Shown here: positions 1 through 6,583 of the stretch, in pieces
Layout of the letters: each line of letters starts with the position of its first letter
Numbering within the stretch: position 1 is the first letter of the stretch
Assembly (NCBI GenBank): GCA_020854975.1
Contig: JAHKLQ010000083.1
Location: forward strand, 1 to 6,583
DNA from: Methanobacterium sp.
Lineage (GTDB): Archaea; Methanobacteriota; Methanobacteria; Methanobacteriales; Methanobacteriaceae
Direction: 5' to 3'
DNA: 6,583 nucleotides
Made by a program: the position numbers and the translations under genes
The notes under the pieces: model-generated
What the model was told of the DNA's origin: nothing
The model's input: only the letters and a program-made list of their open reading frames with translations
Database searches by the model: none

Positions 1-381
1 ATGGCCCTTCCTGGTGAAGGAGAAAAAGGGATCAAAGATTTTGTGCTGGAAACCGTGCTGGCTGCCGGAGGCAAACCATGCCCACCCATAGTAGTGGGAG
101 TGGGAATAGGAGGATCCTCAGATATGGCACTTAAACTGGCTAAAAAAGCTCTCCTACGGGAAATTGGAGAATATCATCCTGAGGAACGTATGGCCCATCT
201 CGAAAAAGAAATGTTAGAAATGGTTAACGCTACTGGTATCGGCCCTATGGGCATGGGTGGTAGAACAACTGCACTGGATGTTAAAATAGAGTATGCAGAC
301 ACTCATACTGCTGGGCTACCCATTGGAGTTTGTATTCAGTGCTGGGCTGCTCGAAGGGCTACGGGTGTTTTGAAACCTTAA
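1..381 (+). CDS. fumA: Fumarate hydratase (class I, iron-sulfur), alpha subunit, C-terminal part
   Basis: This is the C-terminal part (126 codons visible) of the alpha subunit of a two-subunit class I fumarase, which interconverts malate and fumarate with a [4Fe-4S] cluster in the cytoplasm. In methanogens it serves the incomplete reductive TCA branch. Recognisable family signatures are [14 protein letters not shown] (4-17), GGKPCPP followed by [10 protein letters not shown] (23-41), [14 protein letters not shown] (81-94) and [19 protein letters not shown] (102-120). By family knowledge, Cys27 (in KPCPP) and Cys114 (in IQCW) match two of the three cluster ligands; the third lies upstream, outside the window. 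Complete alpha subunits are about 280 residues, so the gene is cut by the left edge and the ATG at base 1 is probably an internal Met. The stop is TAA at 379-381. The beta subunit is not next to it, so it must be encoded elsewhere. A tartrate dehydratase alpha subunit is the main alternative. Confidence 0.9.
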   Translation: MALPGEGEKGIKDFVLETVLAAGGKPCPPIVVGVGIGGSSDMALKLAKKALLREIGEYHPEERMAHLEKEMLEMVNATGIGPMGMGGRTTALDVKIEYADTHTAGLPIGVCIQCWAARRATGVLKP

Positions 382-389
382 CTAAGGTT
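374..389. terminator. Short palindrome overlapping the fumarase stop codon
   Basis: AACCTTA-AC-TAAGGTT is a perfect 7-2-7 inverted repeat spanning the TAA stop, followed by TATATTTT at 395-402. A T-rich stretch also follows on the plus strand at about 441-466. It could help to end fumarase transcription before the convergent gene. The stem is AT-rich and the loop is tiny, so the assignment is weak. Confidence 0.3.
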
Positions 390-394
390 CGAAC

Positions 395-417
395 TATATT
401 TTACACCGAGTTGTATG
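395..417. repeat. Diverged copy of the operator-like motif at 775-798
   Basis: TATATTTTACAC (395-406) is identical to 775-786. It is followed after a few different bases by TGTATG (412-417), as in the second copy (793-798). The left copy is only an imperfect palindrome (TACA...TGTA). The two copies bracket the small winged-helix gene. Function is unknown; a second binding site for the same protein, or a remnant of a duplication, are both possible. Confidence 0.4.
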
Positions 418-430
418 AACTATTACTTAA

Positions 431-685
431 TTATAAAAATATTTCATTCTTTATTTCATTTCTTTCAACCGTATTCATTCTATAAATATTTTTAGACTTT
501 ATTAAACCTTCATTGATTAATTCATCCACAATTGCTGCTACAACAATATATTCTTGGTTGGTGTAATCTGCTAAGTTCGTTATTGAAGTGTTTTTGTTAT
601 TGTTAACATAATCCAAGATGTTCATCCTTAATTGGAATCTTAAATTTTCATTTCTCCACTTAATCTTCAATTTATCAAACCTCAC
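431..685 (-). CDS. Small predicted winged-helix (wHTH) protein, unrecognised
   Basis: This is a gene of at most 84 codons with a GTG start at 685 and TAA at 431-433. I do not recognise the exact family. Residues about 18-70 read like a winged helix: a first helix (RMNILDYVNNN), a helix after a short turn (SITNLADYT), a likely recognition helix (IVVAAIVDELINEGLI), then a basic wing (KSKNIYRMN). The protein is basic and Asn/Lys-rich, with no membrane segment, so a small DNA-binding regulator is the natural guess. The start is uncertain: the GTG has no clear ribosome binding site, and the GTGAGG there could instead serve a TTG at 670 (residue 6); the first ATG is residue 21. The gene is convergent with the fumarase gene and separated from phoU by about 350 bp. 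Palindromes at 761-796 hint at autoregulation, which is inference. Confidence 0.55.
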   Translation of the reverse strand: MRFDKLKIKWRNENLRFQLRMNILDYVNNNKNTSITNLADYTNQEYIVVAAIVDELINEGLIKSKNIYRMNTVERNEIKNEIFL

Positions 686-760
686 TTCTTAAAATTTTTA
701 TAAATCTCAATTTTAAACTGTTATGAGTGGTTTTGCAGATAAGGATGGATTGTAATTATT

Positions 761-775
761 ATCACAAAATGTGAT
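761..775. promoter_or_regulatory. Perfect palindrome, candidate operator (proximal)
   Basis: ATCACA-AAA-TGTGAT is a perfect 6-3-6 inverted repeat, 76 to 90 bases upstream of the wHTH start and directly next to the second palindrome. Predicted transcription would begin just upstream of it, so a bound protein could block RNA polymerase. Alternatively it may act in RNA as a small hairpin. Confidence 0.45.
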
Positions 776-781
776 ATATTT

Positions 782-796
782 TACACTTGAAGTGTA
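782..796. promoter_or_regulatory. Perfect palindrome, candidate operator (distal)
   Basis: TACACTT-G-AAGTGTA is a perfect 7-1-7 inverted repeat. It sits about 25 bp downstream of the minus-strand TATA box at 819-828, roughly at the expected transcription start. Only the six bases 776-781 separate it from the other palindrome, so the pair could bind a dimer of dimers. The regulator is unknown; the adjacent small wHTH protein is the obvious candidate. Confidence 0.5.
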
Positions 797-818
797 TGTC
801 TAATTATGCCCAATCTAC

Positions 819-833
819 TATTTATACCTTTAA
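819..833 (-). promoter_or_regulatory. Archaeal promoter (BRE + TATA) for the small wHTH gene
   Basis: On the minus strand this reads TTAAAGGTATAAATA: a purine-rich BRE-like stretch followed by a near-consensus archaeal TATA box. With the usual spacing of about 25 bp, transcription would start near 795-800, giving a leader of about 110 nt to the GTG at 685 and placing the two palindromes at the start of the transcript. A long leader is unusual for a small archaeal gene, so a short non-coding RNA is a second possibility. Confidence 0.5.
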
Positions 834-981
834 GGAAAAATAAATTTAGAGAAATAGAGTGTTAGAACAAAATAAAACGAATAAAATATGCTTACTTCAC
901 TTAAAAAGATGAAAAATGGAATATTCAATATTTAATCTTTAAAAAATAAACATTCACTGATTATTCTAATAATATTCCAAA

Positions 982-1013
982 TAAAAGATGAAAAAAATAA
1001 AAGATGAAAAAAA
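982..1013. repeat. Tandem 16-bp direct repeat
   Basis: TAAAAGATGAAAAAAA occurs twice in perfect tandem (982-997 and 998-1013); the 16-base periodicity extends from 979 to 1014. A looser third copy lies at 902-916. On the minus strand these are T-rich tracts (TTTTTTTCATCTTTTA) just downstream of the last phoU gene. Confidence 0.7.
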
Positions 1014-1022
1014 TTTTCATCT
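982..1022 (-). terminator. Probable terminator of the pst-phoU operon
   Basis: AGATGAAAA-AAA-TTTTCATCT (1002-1022) is a perfect 9-3-9 inverted repeat starting 18 bases beyond the stop of the last phoU gene. On the minus strand it is followed by long T-runs (positions 1001 down to 982). Archaeal termination depends mainly on U-rich tracts, with or without a hairpin, and this stretch provides both. The duplicated T-tract suggests a reinforced terminator. Confidence 0.6.
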
Positions 1023-1039
1023 AAAAATCTATATTCAAT

Positions 1040-1726
1040 TTATTCCTGTTTCTTTTCAAGAGTAAATTGCTGTTTTTCACAGGTGATCATGAAAATAGTT
1101 CTATCACCAATGTTTTCAGCACGATCTGCTATCCGTTCCAGGAAACGTGCCAGGAATAAGAGATAGATAGAGTAGGAAATTGATTCTTTATCCTGAAACA
1201 TACTCTTGGTTATTTCTTTTAGAGCGTGGTCAAAAAGATCATCCACTTTATCATCATCCCGATGAAGTTCCCTGGCAACATTCATGTTTTTAGCCAGGAA
1301 AGCAGCTAGACTTTTACTTACCATACCATCTACAATGTCTGCCATGCGCTGTAAGTCAAACATGGGTTTTTCAGGGATCTCCTCATCCTTAACATGGCGG
1401 GCCACTTCAGCAATGTTAGAAGCCAATCCACATATCCGTTTTAAATGGCTAGAAACTTTAATACTTGCTTCTATAAATCTTAAATCGCCTGCAACTGGTT
1501 GTTCGGCAGCAATTATACTCATAGCATTATGTTCTATCTGGTAACCCATTTCATGGACTTTTTTATTAGTTTCCATGACATTCTTTACCAGTTCTGGATC
1601 GTATTCAATAAATGTACTGAAAGCATCTCGATAAGCATTTAAAGTGGCTTGACCCATTGTATCCACTTCTTCTTTTAATCTATCCAGTTTTTTCTGGAAC
1701 CTTATCCTGGGATATCCTCTTTGCAT
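1040..1726 (-). CDS. phoU: PhoU-family phosphate regulatory protein, second copy
   Basis: This is a 228-residue all-helical PhoU-type protein, a normal length for the family (two three-helix bundles). PhoU proteins bind metal clusters and are thought to restrain the PstSCAB transporter. Family signs are [24 protein letters not shown] (75-98) in the first bundle and [16 protein letters not shown] (195-210) in the second. The E-x-x-x-D metal motif is intact in the second bundle (Glu197, Asp201). In the first bundle the matching positions are Lys96 and Gly100, so that site looks lost. I chose ATG at 1726: a strong AGGTGG (1735-1740) lies 8 nt before it, and the upstream gene ends with TAA one base earlier. 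The longer GTG start at 1738 would place the start codon inside that ribosome binding site. It is the last gene of the operon. Confidence 0.9.
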   Translation of the reverse strand: MQRGYPRIRFQKKLDRLKEEVDTMGQATLNAYRDAFSTFIEYDPELVKNVMETNKKVHEMGYQIEHNAMSIIAAEQPVAGDLRFIEASIKVSSHLKRICGLASNIAEVARHVKDEEIPEKPMFDLQRMADIVDGMVSKSLAAFLAKNMNVARELHRDDDKVDDLFDHALKEITKSMFQDKESISYSIYLLFLARFLERIADRAENIGDRTIFMITCEKQQFTLEKKQE

Positions 1727-1727
1727 A

Positions 1728-2171
1728 TTATCTTCCACCTATCTTAGATTTATAATCATTTAATAAGTTATCAATATCATCTTCAGACGGATCTCTTATC
1801 TTGTATTTTGACAAAACTTCTTCACGATTTACTTCTTCAACTTTTTCAAGTAAAAACCCTATTTCTACAGGTAAAGGCAATTTACACTCTTCATTTAAAT
1901 CAATGATGGTTGAAAACATTTTATCATCCAGCTTGTATATTTCTATCCTGGATTCAGGACTTATACTCACCAGTTTCATTGCCTTATTTTCACGAGTTTC
2001 CTCAAGGGTTTCAATGTTCAAATTCCATGCCGCTATTATTTTTTGGTCTTTTATCAATAGTAAAGATTCGTTGCCCCCTTCCAAAATCTTTACATACCCC
2101 ATTTCAGGAACATGAGATATTTTCAAATTACCTCTGATTACGTGCTGAGGATCATCTGAAGGAAGCCACAT
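1728..2171 (-). CDS. Uncharacterised archaeal protein between two phoU genes (possible DUF2226-like)
   Basis: This is a 147-residue soluble, acidic protein with no signal peptide or membrane segment. Residues about 13-95 look like a mixed beta domain: RGNLKI, then [25 protein letters not shown] (25-49), a helix around [10 protein letters not shown], then [13 protein letters not shown]. This pattern recalls archaeal DUF2226/DUF4388-like domains (a Gly-rich strand pair, then an IIAAW-type strand, then an 'A-L' helix), but the match is from memory and only tentative. The C-terminal end (about 118-141) has charged helices with [18 protein letters not shown], a tail style found in several archaeal regulatory proteins. 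ATG at 2171 is preceded by GAGGT; the previous phoU stops two bases earlier and the next phoU starts one base after this stop. That tight packing implies a joint role in phosphate control, which is inference. Confidence 0.8.
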   Translation of the reverse strand: MWLPSDDPQHVIRGNLKISHVPEMGYVKILEGGNESLLLIKDQKIIAAWNLNIETLEETRENKAMKLVSISPESRIEIYKLDDKMFSTIIDLNEECKLPLPVEIGFLLEKVEEVNREEVLSKYKIRDPSEDDIDNLLNDYKSKIGGR

Positions 2172-2173
2172 TT

Positions 2174-2842
2174 TTACCTCATTAACATATTATGGAACAG
2201 TTTATGATGCATAACCCGTTTACCAACTATGGAGTAGGCAATACGGTCAGCCATTCCCATTATATGGTGTCCCATGCTCAGTAAATTCCTCCCAACCAGT
2301 ATTAATGAAGTCTGTGAACCTCCATGTGTTATTTCATCATATTCAGAGAACATCTGATTATAAAAATCCTGTAAGTTCACGTAGCTTCTGGTTGAACGTT
2401 TTAATAATTGCACATCCTCATTTAAAAGTGCTCCTACAGCATCTTTCAACATATCCTGAACTGTTTGGGACATAAACTCAATATGAGGAGGTTTATAACA
2501 TTTACGAGGGCTTTCAGTTGCATCTATAGCATAACGAGCTATGTAAGCTGAAAGGTTGTTTATACGCTCTAGTTCTATGGAAGTTCGAAGAAGTGCTGCA
2601 CCTAAACGTAAATCTTTGGCCAATGGCTGGTGCAGTCCTAAAACCTTAAGACATCCATGTTCGATTTTATAGCTTTCTTTATTGATTTCATCTGTTTTTT
2701 CAATTATTTCCCTTGCCAGATGCATGTCTTCGTCTAGGAAACTCTTGACCGAAGTATCCACTCTTTCTATGGTCTCCCAACTAAATCCCAGGACTTCATC
2801 TTCCAGGGATTGTAAACGTTTTTCCAAGACCACTGTAAGCAT
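2174..2842 (-). CDS. phoU: PhoU-family phosphate regulatory protein, first copy (degenerate metal motifs)
   Basis: This is a 222-residue, all-helical PhoU-type protein directly after pstB. The first-bundle signature HQPLAKDLRLGAALLRTSIELERINNL (71-97) is clear. In canonical PhoU the following motif reads LERIGD; here it is LERINN, so the Asp is replaced by Asn96. In the second bundle the matching stretch is IMGMADR (194-200), where Met195 replaces Glu while Asp199 remains. Both metal sites therefore look altered, unlike the second bundle of the downstream paralogue. The ATG at 2842 has a strong GGGTGG seven bases upstream. The gene is 51 bp after pstB and 2 bp before the next gene. Sequence identity with the other PhoU is low by eye, so this is an old divergence, not a recent duplication. 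A specialised subunit that pairs with the other PhoU is possible. Confidence 0.88.
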   Translation of the reverse strand: MLTVVLEKRLQSLEDEVLGFSWETIERVDTSVKSFLDEDMHLAREIIEKTDEINKESYKIEHGCLKVLGLHQPLAKDLRLGAALLRTSIELERINNLSAYIARYAIDATESPRKCYKPPHIEFMSQTVQDMLKDAVGALLNEDVQLLKRSTRSYVNLQDFYNQMFSEYDEITHGGSQTSLILVGRNLLSMGHHIMGMADRIAYSIVGKRVMHHKLFHNMLMR

Positions 2843-2893
2843 TTTTAAACCACCCGAATCTTGTCTTTAAACTTTAACCCTAACTTTCAATCC

Positions 2894-4493
<1,600 letters not shown>

Positions 4494-4501
<8 letters not shown>

Positions 4502-4613
4502 TTATGATCCCTCCTTCTTTTAGATTATGTTTATTATAATCACTTTGTTTATCTTTCATGTCAAAAAGATGTAGTTTGTATGGAAATGATCCCATGGATA
4601 CATCTAATTTCAT
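4494..4613 (-). CDS. Possible 39-residue small protein or leader ORF between pstC and pstA
   Basis: The only gap inside pstCAB is bridged exactly by an open frame of 39 codons: ATG at 4613, TAG at 4494-4496. Its ATG overlaps the pstC stop as ATGA, and its end overlaps the pstA TTG start (4501) by 8 bases. GGGGTGG lies 6 nt before the ATG, much like the ribosome binding site of the first phoU. The peptide begins [14 protein letters not shown] and ends LKEGGIIIA; it is polar, with no membrane segment and no family I recognise. Its last codons also carry the pstA ribosome binding site. It may be a real small protein, or a coupling ORF that delivers ribosomes to the weak TTG of pstA. The caveat is that GGGGTGG also encodes the Gly-rich end of PstC, and 39 codons can be open by chance. 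Confidence 0.4.
4509..4516 (-). promoter_or_regulatory. Ribosome binding site deciding the TTG start of pstA
   Basis: On the minus strand AAGGAGGG precedes the TTG at 4501 with about 7-8 nt spacing. No ATG or GTG lies in frame at a comparable distance, so this site fixes the unusual start. Confidence 0.7.
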
Positions 4614-5485
4614 AAATAGCCACCCCCTATGGTGACTTTTTTCTTGTAGTGGAGGTAGTTGGCTATTATGAGTAGGATGATGATCATGAAGACCAACACT
4701 ATCCCGGTTGCAAAAAGGGCGTTGTAGTGAACTCCGGTTGCATAACCCATTTCAATGGCTATGTTGGAAGTCAATGCACGTACTGGGTCAAGGATTGATC
4801 CCGGTATTTGAACCACGTTTCCAGCAACCATGATTATGGCCAGGGTTTCTCCAATGGCCCGGCCCATACCCAGAATGACTGAGGTAATAATACCTGGTAT
4901 GGCTGCCGGGAAGATAACATTTTTTATGGTCTGCCAGTGGGTTGCTCCCAGGGCCAGGGATGCTTCCTTGTATTCAAGGGGAATGGATTTGAGAGCATCT
5001 TCAGACACACTGACGATTATGGGTAAAATCATGACCGTAAGAATTATAGATGCCGCGAACATGCTAAAACCTGTTCCTCCAAACTGTTCCCTCATAAATG
5101 GTACCAGTAAGACCAGTCCAAAAAATCCGTAAACCACAGAAGGAATACCTGCCAGGGTTTGGATTGTGGGTTCAAGGATCTTACGTATGGGACTCGGTGC
5201 AATTTCTGCTAGGAATATGGCACAGAAAACTCCCAATGGTACTGCCATTAAAAGAGAAAGACCGGTTATTCCAAGTGAACCTATAATCATGGGAAATATA
5301 CCAAATTTACCATTTGAAGGTGCCCATTCCATCCCAAATAGGAAGCTAAAGAACCCTACGCTTTGTAATGCAGGGATTCCCTCCTTAAATATGAAGATGA
5401 TTATCAGGGCGATGATAATAATGGATGATATTGCCGTGAGCAAAAGCCCTTTTTCAATGAAATATTCTTCATTCCACTTAGACAT
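4610..5485 (-). CDS. pstC: Phosphate ABC transporter permease PstC
   Basis: This is the second channel subunit of the phosphate importer, in the cytoplasmic membrane. Its 291 residues hold six hydrophobic segments (about 12-34, 63-94, 108-131, 142-162, 196-222, 256-278). The EAA loop that contacts PstB is [25 protein letters not shown] (174-198), followed by [12 protein letters not shown] (206-217), a strong PstC signature; PstA has [12 protein letters not shown] at the same place. [14 protein letters not shown] (111-124) also fits. ATG at 5485 has AAGGAG (5495-5500) 9 nt upstream. The stop is TGA, sharing ATGA with the start of the small ORF that follows. A 197-bp gap separates it from pstS, which may contain its own promoter, so pstC and the downstream genes could be expressed partly independently of pstS. 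Confidence 0.96.
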   Translation of the reverse strand: MSKWNEEYFIEKGLLLTAISSIIIIALIIIFIFKEGIPALQSVGFFSFLFGMEWAPSNGKFGIFPMIIGSLGITGLSLLMAVPLGVFCAIFLAEIAPSPIRKILEPTIQTLAGIPSVVYGFFGLVLLVPFMREQFGGTGFSMFAASIILTVMILPIIVSVSEDALKSIPLEYKEASLALGATHWQTIKNVIFPAAIPGIITSVILGMGRAIGETLAIIMVAGNVVQIPGSILDPVRALTSNIAIEMGYATGVHYNALFATGIVLVFMIIILLIIANYLHYKKKVTIGGGYL

Positions 5486-5682
5486 GGTTTGAACTCCTTA
5501 TTTTTCTAAATCTCTGAAATGATAATATTGATTTTGAAATAATATTGATTTTAAATTGATTTTACTGAATTTATATCGAATTTTCGTATTCTTGATCTAT
5601 GAAATCATCTTTTAAAACCTTCTATAGATTATTTTAATAACTATTTTCACTTTCTGTAGCTTAATTTGAATGTTATCTGCTA
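5486..5682. other. pstS-pstC spacer with direct repeats and weak inverted repeat
   Basis: No gene is seen in these 197 bp. It contains a 14-bp direct repeat ATAATATTGATTTT at 5522-5535 and 5539-5552, plus a shorter third copy (ATTGATTTT, about 5555-5563). It also has a TATA-like element at 5569-5576 and an inverted repeat ATCTAT/ATAGAT (5595-5600 and 5624-5629) that could form a weak hairpin after pstS. Such gaps after a binding-protein gene often hold a processing site or partial terminator that makes pstS transcript more abundant; here that is inference. Confidence 0.45.
5569..5586 (-). promoter_or_regulatory. Possible internal promoter upstream of pstC
   Basis: The minus strand reads CGAAAATTCGATATAAAT: an archaeal-like TATA box (ATATAAAT, 5569-5576) with an A-rich, BRE-like stretch before it, itself flanked by CGAA/TTCG arms. 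The predicted start, near 5545-5550, falls inside the ATAATATTGATTTT repeats and would give a leader of about 60 nt before pstC. Confidence 0.35.
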
Positions 5683-6489
5683 TCAGCTTACAGGGACAAT
5701 ATTCTCTTCTTCTACAATTTCCTGTCCTTCAGGACCTAAACACCAATCTATGAATTCTTTTACTGTGCCTTCCGGCTCTCCATTGGTAATGAACAAGAAT
5801 GGCCTTTGTAACTGGTAGGTGCCATCTTTTATAGTTTCAATGGAAGGATAAACAACATCAACTTTCAATGCCTTAACATCTGCGGACATGTGTGCTAAAG
5901 ATATATATCCAATAGCATAAGGGTCCTGTTTAACAGCAACTTTTATGGATTCTGTGGATGTTTGAACAATTGCATCAGATCTTACTTCGGTTTTATTCAT
6001 CACCATATCTTCAAATGCACTTCTGGTTCCAGAACCATCTTCTCTGATAATCACATTGATTTCAGCATCAGGTCCTCCCACTTGTTTCCAGTTGGTGATG
6101 TTGCCTGAGAATATATCTTTAAGCTGGCTTTTGGTTAAACCATTTACCGGGTTAGCAACATTAACTGCTATTACAATCCCTTCTTTACCTATGGGATATG
6201 TTACCAAACCATCTTTTTCAGAGGCTTTTAATTCCTTGGAACTGCTTCCAATGGCAATTATGTCTTGGGAAACACTTCTTATTCCCAGACCAGATCCTCC
6301 TCCCATCACATCAACCCGGACATTAGGATGTTCTTCCATATATTTTTCCGCAAGTTTTTCTGCTACTGGTTGCACCGATGTTGAGCCACCAATCTCTATC
6401 CTCTCATAATTACTTCCAGTGCCAGTAGTGTAAGCGGCAATGATAATTATTAGTATAATCAGCAAACCAATTCCATATTTCAGGTTCAT
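5683..6489 (-). CDS. pstS: Phosphate ABC transporter substrate-binding protein PstS
   Basis: This is the extracytoplasmic phosphate-binding protein that feeds the PstCAB importer. It has 268 residues. The N-terminus has a short positive start and a strongly hydrophobic segment (about 5-20), then a Thr/Gly/Ser linker. There is no cysteine there, so no lipobox: it is probably held by an uncleaved N-terminal helix or cleaved by signal peptidase. Phosphate-binding loops of the family are seen: [13 protein letters not shown] (34-46), [12 protein letters not shown] (62-73), [10 protein letters not shown] (79-87) and [14 protein letters not shown] (148-161). The SSSKEL stretch replaces the more common SR pair with SK. 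The ATG at 6489 is preceded by GGGTGAT, a strong archaeal ribosome binding site. It is the first gene of the locus, with a TATA box and a palindrome upstream. Confidence 0.96.
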   Translation of the reverse strand: MNLKYGIGLLIILIIIIAAYTTGTGSNYERIEIGGSTSVQPVAEKLAEKYMEEHPNVRVDVMGGGSGLGIRSVSQDIIAIGSSSKELKASEKDGLVTYPIGKEGIVIAVNVANPVNGLTKSQLKDIFSGNITNWKQVGGPDAEINVIIREDGSGTRSAFEDMVMNKTEVRSDAIVQTSTESIKVAVKQDPYAIGYISLAHMSADVKALKVDVVYPSIETIKDGTYQLQRPFLFITNGEPEGTVKEFIDWCLGPEGQEIVEEENIVPVS

Positions 6490-6499
6490 TTAATCACCC

Positions 6500-6512
6500 T
6501 ATCATAATGATA
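6500..6512. promoter_or_regulatory. Perfect 13-bp palindrome in the pstS leader, candidate operator
   Basis: TATCAT-A-ATGATA lies between the predicted transcription start and the pstS ribosome binding site, 11 bases before the ATG. A phosphate-responsive repressor bound here could block transcription. Being so AT-rich, it could also arise by chance. Confidence 0.35.
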
Positions 6513-6522
6513 CCGTTTGAAG

Positions 6523-6560
<38 letters not shown>

Positions 6561-6583
6561 AAAGAGGTTTGCTACATTTAATC

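Larger units (their letters stand above)
686..1039. other. Non-coding AT-rich spacer between the small wHTH gene and the pst-phoU operon
   Basis: About 354 bp with no credible gene. It holds, reading leftward on the minus strand, the probable operon terminator (982-1022), a likely promoter (819-833) and two operator-like palindromes (782-796, 761-775). A looser copy of the 16-bp repeat lies at 902-916 (TAAAAAGATGAAAAA). A distant 8-bp inverted repeat (GGAATATT at 918-925 and AATATTCC at 971-978) is also present, but it is too far apart and too AT-rich to interpret. A second TATA-like stretch (TTTATAAAAA on the minus strand, about 696-705) lies just before the GTG start. Confidence 0.6.

Noticed and set aside
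806..865. Plus-strand 19-codon ORF starting ATG CCC AAT in the spacer
   Set aside because: It is very short, has no ribosome binding site and no recognisable peptide; such ORFs are expected by chance in AT-rich DNA.
918..978. Inverted repeat GGAATATT / AATATTCC as ends of a small mobile element
   Set aside because: Eight AT-rich bases 45 bp apart with no flanking target duplication are easily due to chance.
982..1013. Possible start of a CRISPR-like array
   Set aside because: There are only two contiguous 16-bp copies without spacers, and they are A-rich low-complexity sequence; a terminator explains them better.
1284..1544. 86-codon plus-strand open frame opposite the second phoU gene
   Set aside because: It is antisense to a well-supported PhoU coding region and the peptide shows no family features; it is a shadow of the real gene. 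The same reasoning applies to the other plus-strand frames opposite pst genes.
1040..2842. Recent tandem duplication of phoU
   Set aside because: The two PhoU proteins share only family-level motifs and differ at most positions, so a recent duplication is not supported.
6056..6409. 117-codon plus-strand open frame opposite pstS
   Set aside because: It lies wholly within pstS, whose phosphate-binding motifs are clear; composition is that of a complementary-strand shadow.

Overview
The window looks like the chromosome of a methanogenic archaeon, most likely a mesophilic member of the Methanobacteriales such as Methanobacterium. The support is indirect: a stand-alone class I fumarase alpha subunit next to a phosphate operon, archaeal BRE/TATA-type promoters, U-rich terminator tracts, strong GGTGAT/GGAGG ribosome binding sites, AT-rich spacers, and a PstS with an uncleaved-looking membrane anchor instead of a lipobox. 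The species is inferred, not proven.

Layout. Bases 1-381 (+) are the 3' end of a fumarate hydratase alpha-subunit gene that enters from the left edge. Convergent to it, a small minus-strand gene (431-685) encodes a predicted winged-helix protein. Its upstream region (686-1039) has no other gene. It carries a good minus-strand BRE/TATA element (819-833), two adjacent perfect palindromes close to the predicted transcription start (761-775 and 782-796), and a 16-bp tandem repeat with a hairpin and T-tract (982-1022) that probably terminates the large operon to its right.

From 6489 down to 1040, everything is on the minus strand and forms one phosphate-uptake locus in the order pstS, (gap with possible second promoter), pstC, a possible 39-codon ORF, pstA, pstB, phoU-type gene 1, a small unrecognised protein, phoU-type gene 2. 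PstS captures phosphate outside the membrane, PstC/PstA form the channel, PstB hydrolyses ATP, and PhoU proteins are expected to restrain or report on the transporter. Genes from pstC to the second phoU are packed with spacings of 51 nt or less, often 1-3 nt, which suggests translational coupling.

The less ordinary points are these. Two divergent PhoU paralogues bracket an uncharacterised 147-aa protein, and three of their four expected metal-binding motifs are degenerate. A 39-codon ORF with a strong ribosome binding site exactly bridges pstC (ATGA overlap) and the TTG start of pstA. The small winged-helix gene has an operator-like double palindrome, with a related copy just beyond its 3' end. 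No mobile element, CRISPR array, tRNA or rRNA was seen.
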